Shown one piece after another: positions 33,237-42,042 of a stretch of 64,000 nt of DNA (within the stretch, counting starts at the first letter, position 1; each line of letters starts with the position of its first letter). A program made the translations under genes and the position numbers. Below the pieces are notes generated by a model. That model was not told where the DNA came from. It saw only the letters and a list, made by a program, of their open reading frames with translations, and did no database searches. This DNA is from Alphaproteobacteria bacterium UBA3612 (GTDB taxonomy: Bacteria > Pseudomonadota > Alphaproteobacteria > Sphingomonadales > Sphingomonadaceae), in NCBI GenBank assembly GCA_002375465.1, contig DFLT01000007.1, forward strand, positions 62,001 to 126,000, given 5' to 3'.

Positions 33237-35561
33237 ATGTCAGGATTCCGTCATATCCCGAGAACCGCCGCTTTTAGCATGTGGCTGTTCAGCGTCACAA
33301 GCTGGACCTCTATCGCTGCGGCGCAGACGGCGGGCGACCCCGCCCCGCTGCCACCTCTTCAGGTAGAGGGCAACGCCGATACCGGCGGTCTCGAGGAGAT
33401 CGTCGTGACCGCGCAAAAGCGCAGCGAGAATCTGCAGCAGACCCCGCTCGCCATCACCGCGATTACCAGCGACGTGATCGAAACGCGCCGGATCGTCGAT
33501 GCCACAGACATCAACGCCATCGCCCCCAGCCTGACCGCCACCAGCGGCCCGTCGAACAAGGGCCATCTGGTCGTGTTCATCCGCGGCATCGGTGAATCCG
33601 AGCCGATCCTGACGTCGGACAGTCCCGTCAGCATCTATGTCGACGGCGTGATTCTGGGCCGCAGTACCGGTTCGGTCTTCGAGCTCGTGGATCTGGAACG
33701 TATCGAGGTGCTTCGCGGGCCACAGGGCACGCTCTACGGTCGCAATACGACCGGCGGCGCGGTCAACCTTATCACGCGCAAGCCGTCCGACGACTTCGGT
33801 ATGGAGGTGCTCGGCAGCTATGGCAATCTGGACTATCTGCAGGGGCGCGTCTCTGTCGACACGGGCGAACTGGGCAATACCGGCCTGAAGGCGAAACTGT
33901 CCTACATCCACCGCGAACGCGATGGATATATCGACGACATAAAAGTGTCCGACAGCAACGATCCGGGCGCGTACAAAACCGATGCCGTGCGCGCGGTGCT
34001 GGATTTCGATCGCGGCGGACCGATCCGCGCCACCTATACCTTTGACCTTTCGGAAACCGACGCGGTCATTCCAGCCAGTCAGATTACGGCCATGACACCG
34101 GACGCCGAGGCTTATTTTTCGCAGTCGGCGGCACTTGGTGGGGCGGAGTTCATCGCACCGGCGGCGGATCGACTGGAACAACTCAGCCCCGATTTCTCAC
34201 CCGGGTTCGACCGAAATTTTGGCCATTCCGTCACGGCGGAGCTTGATCTGGGGCCGGATACGGTGCTGCGATCCATCACCGGATGGAAATCGTGGCGCAA
34301 CGAGATCATCAACACCGATCTCAGCGGCAATTCAGGCCTGCTGGGTCTGGTGGTCAGCCCCGCACCGCCGGGAATCAAGCCCGTCGAGGTGTTCGGCGCC
34401 ACCAATAATCGCCGCCAGAACCAGTTCAGTCAGGAACTGAATTTGATCGGGTCGCTAAGCAGCCGTTTCGACTATGTCCTTGGTGGTTTCTATTTTACCG
34501 AAGAATCCAAGGAGCTGAATCCGCAATATTATACCTTCGTCACGACCATTCCCGGCCTTGGCCTTGCCGGTGTCAATCTGACGAACACGCTGGATTACGA
34601 ACATTCCAGCAAATCCTATGCTGCGTTCGGACAGGGCACCTATTATCTGACAGACGACCTGACGTTCATCGGCGGCCTGCGCTACACCTATGACGAAAAG
34701 AGCCTGACCCAGCGTCAGCCATTGGTGCGCGAGCTGGAGAATGACTGGAACCGGCTGAATTATTCGGCCACCGTCCAATATCAGGCGAACCCCGATCTGA
34801 TGGTCTATGGCCGGGTTGCCACCGGCTACAAGGCTGGTGGGTTTAATGCGCGCGCAGTGAATGACGGGTATGAGCCCGAGAGCGTGACGGCCTATGAATT
34901 GGGCGTGAAAAGCGACTTCCTGAATAATCGCGTTCGGGTGAATGGCGCTTTGTTTTACAACGACCTGAAGGACAAGCAGCTCAACCAGTTCCTTGCGGGA
35001 TCGGGCGGTGCCTCCAGCATCGCGGTAAATGCGGGCAGCGCGACGCTGAAAGGTTTTGAGCTTGAGGTGGAGGCTCTGCCCTTCGATGGCCTGCGATTGA
35101 ACGGTGCCGTCGGCTATACGGACCGCGACTTCAAAACCTTCATCGTACGCGATCCGGTCAGCAACCAACTGGTGGATGTCGCCGATCAGGCGCAATTCAG
35201 CTATTCGGCTGCCACCACCTTCAACATCGGCGCAGAATACCGGATCGAGGATGTCGCGGGCGGTGCGGTAACGGCCAGGCTGGATTACAGCTATCGCAGC
35301 AAGGTCCATTTCAACGTTGTTCCGCAATTCACGCTGTTTGACGACGATATCGCCGCCGACGGCTTTGGTCTGCTGGATGGTCGTATACAGCTTGCCGATG
35401 TTCCGGTCGGATCGACGAGCGCGACGTTCAGCCTGTGGGGGAAGAACCTGACCGACAAGGTGTATCGCACGTCGGGTACGGACTTCGGCGCGCTGAACTT
35501 CGCCATCAATACCTATGGAGAGCCCCGGACCTATGGCGTCGATGCCCGCTTCCGCTTCTGA
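33237..35561 (+). CDS. TonB-dependent receptor of the catabolic locus
   Basis: 774 residues. Signal peptide ends near residue 31 (SIAAAQ). The plug starts with EEIVVTAQKRSENLQQTPLA and continues with ERIEVLRGPQGTLYGRNTTG, both hallmarks of the large sphingomonad receptor group. The 22-strand barrel ends in VDARFRF with the terminal Phe needed for outer-membrane assembly. Likely imports the substrate of the neighbouring enzymes. RBS GGGGAG precedes ATG 33237. It begins 44 bases after the glutathione transferase stop and overlaps the acyl-CoA ligase gene. Confidence 0.92.
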   Translation: MSGFRHIPRTAAFSMWLFSVTSWTSIAAAQTAGDPAPLPPLQVEGNADTGGLEEIVVTAQKRSENLQQTPLAITAITSDVIETRRIVDATDINAIAPSLTATSGPSNKGHLVVFIRGIGESEPILTSDSPVSIYVDGVILGRSTGSVFELVDLERIEVLRGPQGTLYGRNTTGGAVNLITRKPSDDFGMEVLGSYGNLDYLQGRVSVDTGELGNTGLKAKLSYIHRERDGYIDDIKVSDSNDPGAYKTDAVRAVLDFDRGGPIRATYTFDLSETDAVIPASQITAMTPDAEAYFSQSAALGGAEFIAPAADRLEQLSPDFSPGFDRNFGHSVTAELDLGPDTVLRSITGWKSWRNEIINTDLSGNSGLLGLVVSPAPPGIKPVEVFGATNNRRQNQFSQELNLIGSLSSRFDYVLGGFYFTEESKELNPQYYTFVTTIPGLGLAGVNLTNTLDYEHSSKSYAAFGQGTYYLTDDLTFIGGLRYTYDEKSLTQRQPLVRELENDWNRLNYSATVQYQANPDLMVYGRVATGYKAGGFNARAVNDGYEPESVTAYELGVKSDFLNNRVRVNGALFYNDLKDKQLNQFLAGSGGASSIAVNAGSATLKGFELEVEALPFDGLRLNGAVGYTDRDFKTFIVRDPVSNQLVDVADQAQFSYSAATTFNIGAEYRIEDVAGGAVTARLDYSYRSKVHFNVVPQFTLFDDDIAADGFGLLDGRIQLADVPVGSTSATFSLWGKNLTDKVYRTSGTDFGALNFAINTYGEPRTYGVDARFRF

Positions 35562-37389
35562 AGCCGTGACGAAGATCGAAACCGCCGTGCCATCGCGAGA
35601 GGAAACGATGGCGCGGCTGATGCGGGGATATTCGCGGGTTGCCGATTTCCGCCGCGACCGGGAATATACTGTCGCCGACCGGCTGGAGGAGCGTGCCGCC
35701 GACAGTGCGGACACGCCGTTCATCCTGTTCGAGGATGAGCGGATCAGCTTTTCGCAAGCCAATGCCATGGCAAACCGCATCGCGCGCGCGATGATGGATG
35801 CCGGCTTGCAAAGGGGCGATGTCGTTGCCCTGATGATGCATAATCGCCCGGATTTCGTGCTGATGTGGCTGGGCCTGGCAAAGGCGGGAATTGTGACCGC
35901 CCTCATCAATACGTCGGCTGCGGGGTCTGTTCTGGATCACGCGCTGCGCCAGGTCGACGCCCGCGCGCTGATCTTCGGGACGGAATTGGCAGGCGCGATA
36001 GCGGATCTACCGGAGGGCGATCGTCTGGCCTTTCTTTTCGAGCATACGGAGACGGGCGACAAACCGGCCGCCTTACCCGGCACCCATGACCTCAACGCAC
36101 TGATCGACGCGGCAGCGGATCGGGATATCGATCCGGCTAGCCGTTCCGGTATCGTCATGGCCGATCCGCTTTATTACATCTTCACCTCGGGTACGACTGG
36201 CCTGCCGAAGGCGGCGCGGATGAGCCATTTGCGCTTTATCAATGCGGGCGAAATGGTCGGCGGCCTGATGGAGTTCGGACCGGGGGACGTATTTTATTGT
36301 GTGCTTCCGCTCTACCACGGGGCAGGGGGCATGGTGGTGCCGTCGGTATCGCTCGCCTTTGGTACCCCCTTCGTTCTCAGGCGGAAATTTTCTGCCAGCG
36401 GGTTCTGGCCGGATGTGCGCCGCCACGGCATCACCGCGTTCAATTATATCGGCGAGATCGTCCGCTATCTGCTCGCCAGCAATCCGTCGCCCGATGACCG
36501 GAAGCATAGCCTGCGCGTGATTACCGGCGCAGGCCTGCGGGCGGACGTATGGCGCGCTTTCGTCGATCGCTTTGGAGTAGAGCGCGTGCTGGAAAATCTT
36601 GGTGCGACCGAAAGTAATTACGGCATCACCAATGTGGATAATCGCGTCGGCTCCGTGGGTCGCGTGCCTTATCGCGAGCAGACGAATTTGCGCGTGATGC
36701 GCTGGGACGGCGCGACCGATGACTGGGCGCACGACGAGAGCGGCAATCCCATCGAAGCAGAAGCAGGCGAGGTCGGCGAGCTGATCGCGGAAGCGCTCGA
36801 CGGTAATGGCGTTGGCGGCTTCTTCGAGGGCTATACGTCGGAAGAGGCGACGGAACGAAAACTCGTCCGCAACCTCTTTCGGTCTGGTGATCGCTGGGTC
36901 CGTTCTGGTGATCTCGTGCGGTTCGATGAAGAGGATTATTTCTACTTCGTCGACCGGATCGGCGACACGTTCCGTTGGAAAAGCGAGAATGTGTCGACGG
37001 AAGAGGTCGCGTCGATCTTGGCAGACTTTCCCGGCCCATTAATGGTCAATGTCTTTGGCGTTCGCGTGCCGGGAACGGAGGGCCGCGCGGGCATGGTGGC
37101 ACTGACCTACCAGTCGGAGGATGCATTCGACCCCGCAGGCTTTTACGAATTCGCGGCGACGCATCTTCCACATTATGCCGTGCCGCTCTTCGTGCGGATC
37201 GGGGCTGCGGCGCGTATGACGACGACGTTCAAGCTGGAGAAATTGCGTTTGCAGAAGGAAGGATATGCGCCGCATCTGGTCGGCGACGATTTCCTCTACG
37301 TCATTGACCATGCCCAGCGCAGCTATGCGCGTCTGGATGAAAATAGCCTGGCGCGAGCGGAGCTGCCGCCCTTCGCGCCAGAGGACTGA
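35533..37389 (+). CDS. FATP-type acyl-CoA synthetase (AMP-forming)
   Basis: 618 residues, ANL superfamily. ATP loop YIFTSGTTGLPKAARMSHLR (residues ~214-233), the A4/A5 region NLGATESNYG, the hinge region RSGDLVRFDEEDYFYFVDR with the conserved Asp, and the C-terminal Lys region TTTFKLEKLRL. The spacing is that of the fatty-acid-transport-protein (FATP/FadD6) branch, which activates long-chain or other hydrophobic acids such as side-chain acids of steroids. ATG 35533 has GGAGAG ten bases before and starts inside the end of the receptor gene (29-base overlap), so uptake and activation are coupled. Confidence 0.9.
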   Translation: MASMPASASEAVTKIETAVPSREETMARLMRGYSRVADFRRDREYTVADRLEERAADSADTPFILFEDERISFSQANAMANRIARAMMDAGLQRGDVVALMMHNRPDFVLMWLGLAKAGIVTALINTSAAGSVLDHALRQVDARALIFGTELAGAIADLPEGDRLAFLFEHTETGDKPAALPGTHDLNALIDAAADRDIDPASRSGIVMADPLYYIFTSGTTGLPKAARMSHLRFINAGEMVGGLMEFGPGDVFYCVLPLYHGAGGMVVPSVSLAFGTPFVLRRKFSASGFWPDVRRHGITAFNYIGEIVRYLLASNPSPDDRKHSLRVITGAGLRADVWRAFVDRFGVERVLENLGATESNYGITNVDNRVGSVGRVPYREQTNLRVMRWDGATDDWAHDESGNPIEAEAGEVGELIAEALDGNGVGGFFEGYTSEEATERKLVRNLFRSGDRWVRSGDLVRFDEEDYFYFVDRIGDTFRWKSENVSTEEVASILADFPGPLMVNVFGVRVPGTEGRAGMVALTYQSEDAFDPAGFYEFAATHLPHYAVPLFVRIGAAARMTTTFKLEKLRLQKEGYAPHLVGDDFLYVIDHAQRSYARLDENSLARAELPPFAPED

Positions 37390-37427
37390 CCCCCAGCCGC
37401 CGGTCCAGGCGTTCGATTTATGGAGAA

Positions 37428-37456
37428 GGCGCCGCGGCCAGCCCGGCCGCGACGCC
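37428..37456. terminator. GC-rich hairpin between convergent genes
   Basis: A seven-pair stem (37433-37439 with 37445-37451) around loop AGCCC, extended by four more pairs past one mismatch. It is located between the ligase stop and the stop of the large leftward gene. No T run, so termination strength is uncertain. Confidence 0.5.
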
Positions 37457-37486
37457 CTCCTGCTGCTTGGGCAGCCGTGTCTTTGG

Positions 37487-40186
37487 CTAACCGATGAAGT
37501 CGGCGGTCGGCGCCAGGGCTTCCACAGTGAAAACGACATCCTGGAAGTCATTGTCCGACAGACCGCCCTCACCCCGCAGCAAATCCTCGAAGCCGACGGT
37601 AAGCCCGCCATCGCTGGACAGGCCCGATAGCGCGTGAACCTCCCCATCAGCATTTAGCGACCCGTCATGAGTGACGAAGATGGTCGCGGATACATCTACG
37701 CCGGCGTCGGTCAGGACGGCGGTGCCGTCCACTACCTCTATGTCCAGCTGATCGGATGCTAGCGTTGCAGCCGATAGCCGGGTGGCGCCATCCTGCAGCA
37801 GGAAGAAATGCAGCGTTGCCCCCTGAGACAGGCCATCGACGATGACAGGCCCATCCTGTGCTCCGACGTCTTCAGATACAATTCGGACGTTGGATATGCT
37901 GCCGTCATCGGCGACTTCATAGACACCAAGGCTGTTTGCGTATCCAGCCTCTGACTCCGCGAGGGTTATCTCGAAAGCATTGCTGTTCTCATAGGAGAGA
38001 TAGTCCTGGGTGATAATGCCATTGATTTTATCGTCGAGGACCGCAGTTGCTTCTTCGAGGTTCGTGATGCCCTCGACATAGCGCGCGTAAACGCCTTTTG
38101 CGCCGACGTGCAGCAATTGCAATCCGCCACCTTCAAGGCCGCTTTCAAGCGTGACGTACAATTCCCGGTTGTCGGACAATAGCACACTCCAATGATCGCC
38201 GTTTTGCCGTGACGAGAGGACATCGCTACGCGTACCCTCGATGAGGACGATGTCGTCGGCGGAAAAATTGGAAATCAGATCGCCATCGAAATTGTCTGCC
38301 GTCCCCTGCAGGAGGTCATCACCATCCCGACCGACAAAATGTTCCTGCGCGCTTGACGCCACAAAGACGCCTTCGTCGCCAATCTCGATCAGCTCTTCCA
38401 CATTTGGAAGCTGGCTCGGCTGCTCGTCAGGCGCCCCGTTGCCACCGTCGTTGGCGTTGCCGCCGTTGTTGTCGTTGTCGTTGTCGTTGCCGCTGTCGTT
38501 TTCGTTTTCGTCAGGCTGATCTTCGTCCGCGCTGCCATTGTCCCCGTCGACGGGAAGGGGAACTTCGTCAGTCTCTTCGTCAATGACTGCTCCGCCGTCG
38601 ACATTGTCCGGCTCTCCGGGAGAATCGACGTCCTGATCTTCGTCATCGGACATATGATCATCATCGATGTCTTCGTCGGGAATCTGATCGTCGTCGCTCA
38701 GGTCATCTGGTACGGGATCCTCGGCAACTTCATTATATCCCTCGGCCGCACCCCAGAAATTCGGGGGAGGCGCAGCATTCAATTCCGCCAGGCGAGCGAT
38801 GATCGTTGCCTCATCGGGTACGCCCTCTCCGACCCAGAGCTGCCCGAGCGAGACGAGGTGCGGGTCGTGGTCGATATTATTATAGCCCACACCGCCGAAG
38901 TAGACGTCATGCCAATATGAGTGAACGCGGCTAAGTTCCAGGAACTCTTCAAACGAGACCTGCGATTTCATGAAGGAATAGTCGCGGATTTTCAGCCCGG
39001 TCAGGTGAACGGACAGCTTGCCATTTACCCACAGCGCAAATTCGCCGTCGGACAAAGACGTGCCGTCCTCATAAACCGTGTTCAGCTTCACCATGTGCTG
39101 CAGTGCGACGAACTCGTCCTTCGGAACAGGAACCGTGCCGGGCTGAATGCGCCCATGGGACGTGCCATTGTCGATGTAATAGGCATAGCTGCCCAGCGAG
39201 AGATAATCGTCCGCAAGTGGATGCGTCTCATCATATTCGTTGAAGTTCAGACGGAACGCATAGCTGTCGCCATCGGCATTCCTGCCCCCCCATCCGCCGG
39301 GCCCGTTCGGGCTGCTGACGTCGAGGCCCGACATGTGCGTATTGGCAAGGCCGCCAGACTTTCCGCCGAAGCTGGGATCGAAGCTCTTGTCGAACCGGAT
39401 AAGTTCTACAGCATATATTGTGTCACTATTACTGGTAAACTCTGTGACTTTGTTGAACGCAGTATCGGTGTACGGCAGGGATACGCCATCGGCGATGTCC
39501 CCGCGAACATTGTACCGCTCATGGTCGTTGCCTGCCAGTATTTCGGCGCCAGTCATTGAGATATAGAAATCGTCTTCGGAAACTACCGGAACATCGAAAT
39601 CCTGCAGGGCGGCGGGCTGAATATCCGGTGAGTAGACAGATATATCCTGATTGCCGAATTGCTTATCCGTCGTGGTAAGGATCAGTCGCGCAGACGCCAC
39701 CGATGAAGTGGGCTGAAACTCGTCAAAGGCGATGAGAATGTCGCCCTTTGTCGATACGGTATCGTTCGCACCCATCGATTTCGACGTGGTGGATTCGATA
39801 TAAGTGTCGCGGGTCGCGTCGAACGTCTTGGTCAGCCCATCGCTATAGGTGACCTCAAGATAGGGACGCAGCGACGCATCATCCGCTTCCCGGGAAGAAA
39901 AGCTGGCGCCAATCCCCCCTGAACGCCTGATGACGAAGTTGGCCGCATGATCGCCAAGGTAATCAGAGTCGAGATTGATCTCGAACTGCCGCGCCGTGTC
40001 GGTGTCTTTGAGTAATGCCGTACCCAGAACTTCGCCAGCCCGATTCCCGGACCATCCAAGCCGCAAATATCTGTCGAAATATTCTCGGCTCGCCAGTTCC
40101 GTCCAATCATAGGTGAAGGTGGAATATGGCGAGATATCAACTGTGTTAGTGCCGGTCGCCACCGATTGAGTGGTGTTATTTGCCAT
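37487..40186 (-). CDS. Large calcium-binding, probably type I-secreted, PL14-like protein
   Basis: 899 residues, no N-terminal signal peptide. Parts seen: residues ~1-195 with a CBM96/DNRLRE-like carbohydrate-binding fold (TFDATRDTYIESTTSKSMGA); ~250-455 resembling polysaccharide lyase family 14 (FDPSFGGKSGGLAN, GGWGGRNADGDSYAFRLNF, VNGK); ~485-595 an extremely Asp/Glu/Asn-rich linker; ~615-650 an RTX-like FVGRDGDDLLQG unit; ~735-895 a DUF4114 domain with the end pattern LSDNDFQDVVFTV. Calcium-bound acidic repeats plus no signal peptide suggest type I secretion. No T1SS genes are nearby. Probably acts on or holds extracellular polysaccharide; whether it is an active lyase cannot be judged. 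Confidence 0.7.
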   Translation of the reverse strand: MANNTTQSVATGTNTVDISPYSTFTYDWTELASREYFDRYLRLGWSGNRAGEVLGTALLKDTDTARQFEINLDSDYLGDHAANFVIRRSGGIGASFSSREADDASLRPYLEVTYSDGLTKTFDATRDTYIESTTSKSMGANDTVSTKGDILIAFDEFQPTSSVASARLILTTTDKQFGNQDISVYSPDIQPAALQDFDVPVVSEDDFYISMTGAEILAGNDHERYNVRGDIADGVSLPYTDTAFNKVTEFTSNSDTIYAVELIRFDKSFDPSFGGKSGGLANTHMSGLDVSSPNGPGGWGGRNADGDSYAFRLNFNEYDETHPLADDYLSLGSYAYYIDNGTSHGRIQPGTVPVPKDEFVALQHMVKLNTVYEDGTSLSDGEFALWVNGKLSVHLTGLKIRDYSFMKSQVSFEEFLELSRVHSYWHDVYFGGVGYNNIDHDPHLVSLGQLWVGEGVPDEATIIARLAELNAAPPPNFWGAAEGYNEVAEDPVPDDLSDDDQIPDEDIDDDHMSDDEDQDVDSPGEPDNVDGGAVIDEETDEVPLPVDGDNGSADEDQPDENENDSGNDNDNDNNGGNANDGGNGAPDEQPSQLPNVEELIEIGDEGVFVASSAQEHFVGRDGDDLLQGTADNFDGDLISNFSADDIVLIEGTRSDVLSSRQNGDHWSVLLSDNRELYVTLESGLEGGGLQLLHVGAKGVYARYVEGITNLEEATAVLDDKINGIITQDYLSYENSNAFEITLAESEAGYANSLGVYEVADDGSISNVRIVSEDVGAQDGPVIVDGLSQGATLHFFLLQDGATRLSAATLASDQLDIEVVDGTAVLTDAGVDVSATIFVTHDGSLNADGEVHALSGLSSDGGLTVGFEDLLRGEGGLSDNDFQDVVFTVEALAPTADFIG

Positions 40187-40642
40187 TGCCCGTCAAGCCC
40201 CTACTCTGGTTACCGCCCCGCAACGCGAAGGACGGCTGGCGTCGATATGACGCCGGAAGGAGGGCGACTGCCTGTGGTCGACTTGAGAAGAGATCGCTGC
40301 AGGCCAATGAAACTAAGTTCGGCCCAGGCGCTGCAGCTTTCTTCAAACCAGCAGGCAGGTCGCGCCAGGCCTTTGGTTATAGAAACCAAGAGTAGTAAAA
40401 ATGTTGAGCTTCAGGGTTAAGCGGGCTTAACTATGATGGCAGGAATGAAGTAGATGGCAAAAACTAGTAAACGATAGTTTAATGCAAATAGGTTTTGCTA
40501 ATTCCTATTAGTTTTCTACTTGGATAGGCATGTGACGCCATCTCAGCCTGTCGGATCACCGTTTGGCGGAGATAGCGTCTTCATCTGTGGCTGGATGGTA
40601 TCTGCTGACGGGCCACTGGGGGCGGGGCCGCGTTGGGAGAGC
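40187..40642. other. Regulatory stretch with several palindromes
   Basis: 456 bases without a gene, AT-rich between 40380 and 40520. Inverted repeats: GGCGTC-GATAT-GACGCC (40238-40254), GTTAAGC-GG-GCTTAAC (40416-40431) and AATAGG-N11-CCTATT (40487-40509). The last may end the ribB transcript coming from the right. The others lie 50-250 bases before the large secreted protein gene and may control it. Confidence 0.45.
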
Positions 40643-41929
40643 TTAATCCTCTTCGGCGATGAGGCGCTCACCAACAATTTCTATGCCATATCCGTCCAGC
40701 CCGACGATATTTTTGTGACTCGTCGTCATTAGCGTCATTTCGCTGACGCCCAGATCTGCAAGTATCTGCGCGCCGATGCCGTAATCGCGAAGATCCTCGT
40801 CCCCGGATCCCTTTTCGCGCTTCGTCATACTGGCCAGTCCTTGGGCGACGGCCGGCATCAGAACGACGATGATTGCCGAATTTTCCCCCGCCATCTGCTG
40901 CATTGACCGCTGCAATAGCCGTTTGCGGCTGCCTGGCAGGCCCAGCGTATCCGAATAGAGGCTGAGCGCGTGCATGCGTACCAAGGTGGGGCTGCCCCCG
41001 TGGACGCGCCCCTTTTGCAGCACCAGATGCTGTGTGCCGTCCACGCGGTTCAGATAGGTCAGCAGACGCCAGTCACCGCCATAGTCAGAGGTGAAGTCTG
41101 CCTCTGCGATACAGTCGACCAGATGATCGTTGCGACGGCGGAACTCGATCAGGTCGCGGATGGTGCCTATTTTCAGGCGGTGTTCCCGCGCGAATTCCAT
41201 CAGATCGTCCATGCGCGCCATGTCGCCGTCGGCCCTCATGATCTCGCAAATCACACCCGAAGGGTTGAGGCCAGCCAGCCGCGAGATATCCACCGCCGCC
41301 TCAGTGTGGCCCGCACGAACGAGGACGCCGCCTTCGCGCGCGATCAGTGGAAAGACATGCCCGGGGGTGACGATGTCCTCTGCGGGGTTCTGCGAGTTGA
41401 TTGCGACGGAGATGGTGCGGGCGCGATCGGCAGCGGAAATGCCGGTGGTCACTCCTTCGGCGGCCTCGATCGACGTCGTGAACGCCGTTTCATGCCGCGT
41501 CCCATTGGCGCGGGCCATTAGCTGCAGCCCCATCGCCTCGGTCCGTTCCTTCGTCAGGCTCAGGCAGATCAGCCCCTTGCCGTGCGTGGCCATGAAGTTG
41601 ATGGCCTGCGGGGTAGCCATTTGCGCTGGGATCACGAGGTCGCCTTCATTTTCGCGATCCTCGTCATCGACGAGAATATACATCCGGCCGTTTCTGGCCT
41701 CTTCGATAATCTCCTCGATCGGCACCAGCGTGCTTGTTGCCGTGCCGGAGTCCAGGACGCGCTGCAGCTTCTTCAATGTGTCGCTGGTGGGGTTCCATTC
41801 CGGCGCGTTCATATCGCGCAGGGTGTTGGCATGCAGGCCGGCCGCGCGGGCAAGGCCTGATTTCGTCATGCGGCCGCTTGCTACGAGGTCGCGGGCGCGT
41901 TCTATCAGATCAGTATCCATTACCGCCAT
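40643..41929 (-). CDS. ribB: 3,4-dihydroxy-2-butanone-4-phosphate synthase with N-terminal HTH and RibA-like half (RibBX type)
   Basis: 428 residues. Residues ~1-62 form an XRE-like helix-turn-helix (MTKSGLARAAGLHANTLRDM). Residues ~68-270 are the RibB domain, with DDEDRENEGDLVIPA, THGKGLICLSLT and RAGHTEAAVD, the acid and sugar-phosphate-binding residues. The C-terminal ~150 residues have the fold of GTP cyclohydrolase II, but where RibA has ECLTGDxxxSxRCDCG this protein reads HALSLYSDTLGLPGS, with no zinc Cys. It should therefore make only the RibB product for riboflavin, as in the known RibBX proteins. No FMN riboswitch lies in the 113 bases upstream. ATG 41920 is a second start. Confidence 0.88.
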   Translation of the reverse strand: MAVMDTDLIERARDLVASGRMTKSGLARAAGLHANTLRDMNAPEWNPTSDTLKKLQRVLDSGTATSTLVPIEEIIEEARNGRMYILVDDEDRENEGDLVIPAQMATPQAINFMATHGKGLICLSLTKERTEAMGLQLMARANGTRHETAFTTSIEAAEGVTTGISAADRARTISVAINSQNPAEDIVTPGHVFPLIAREGGVLVRAGHTEAAVDISRLAGLNPSGVICEIMRADGDMARMDDLMEFAREHRLKIGTIRDLIEFRRRNDHLVDCIAEADFTSDYGGDWRLLTYLNRVDGTQHLVLQKGRVHGGSPTLVRMHALSLYSDTLGLPGSRKRLLQRSMQQMAGENSAIIVVLMPAVAQGLASMTKREKGSGDEDLRDYGIGAQILADLGVSEMTLMTTSHKNIVGLDGYGIEIVGERLIAEED

Positions 41930-41961
41930 GTGTCACATCGCAATAGGATCATCAATCGGAA

Positions 41962-41977
41962 ATTATAACATCATAAT
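41962..41977. promoter_or_regulatory. AT-rich palindrome between ribB and cysD
   Basis: ATTAT-AACATC-ATAAT is a perfect five-base inverted repeat in the 113-base gap between the divergent genes. It is a candidate operator for either side, perhaps for the HTH of the RibB fusion itself. Nothing more can be said from the sequence. Confidence 0.3.
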
Positions 41978-42042
41978 GTGATTTAGCGGTAAAAAGCTTT
42001 TCCTGTTCGTCGGCCTGGACATAGCCTCCTAAGCGGCGCGGC

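Noticed and set aside
34455..35909. 484-codon leftward open frame across the receptor and ligase genes
   Set aside because: Both forward genes have full family motifs; the reverse frame is a by-product of GC-rich codon use.
41930..42042. FMN riboswitch before the ribB gene
   Set aside because: The gap is 113 bases, shared with cysD, and none of the conserved FMN element blocks is present.
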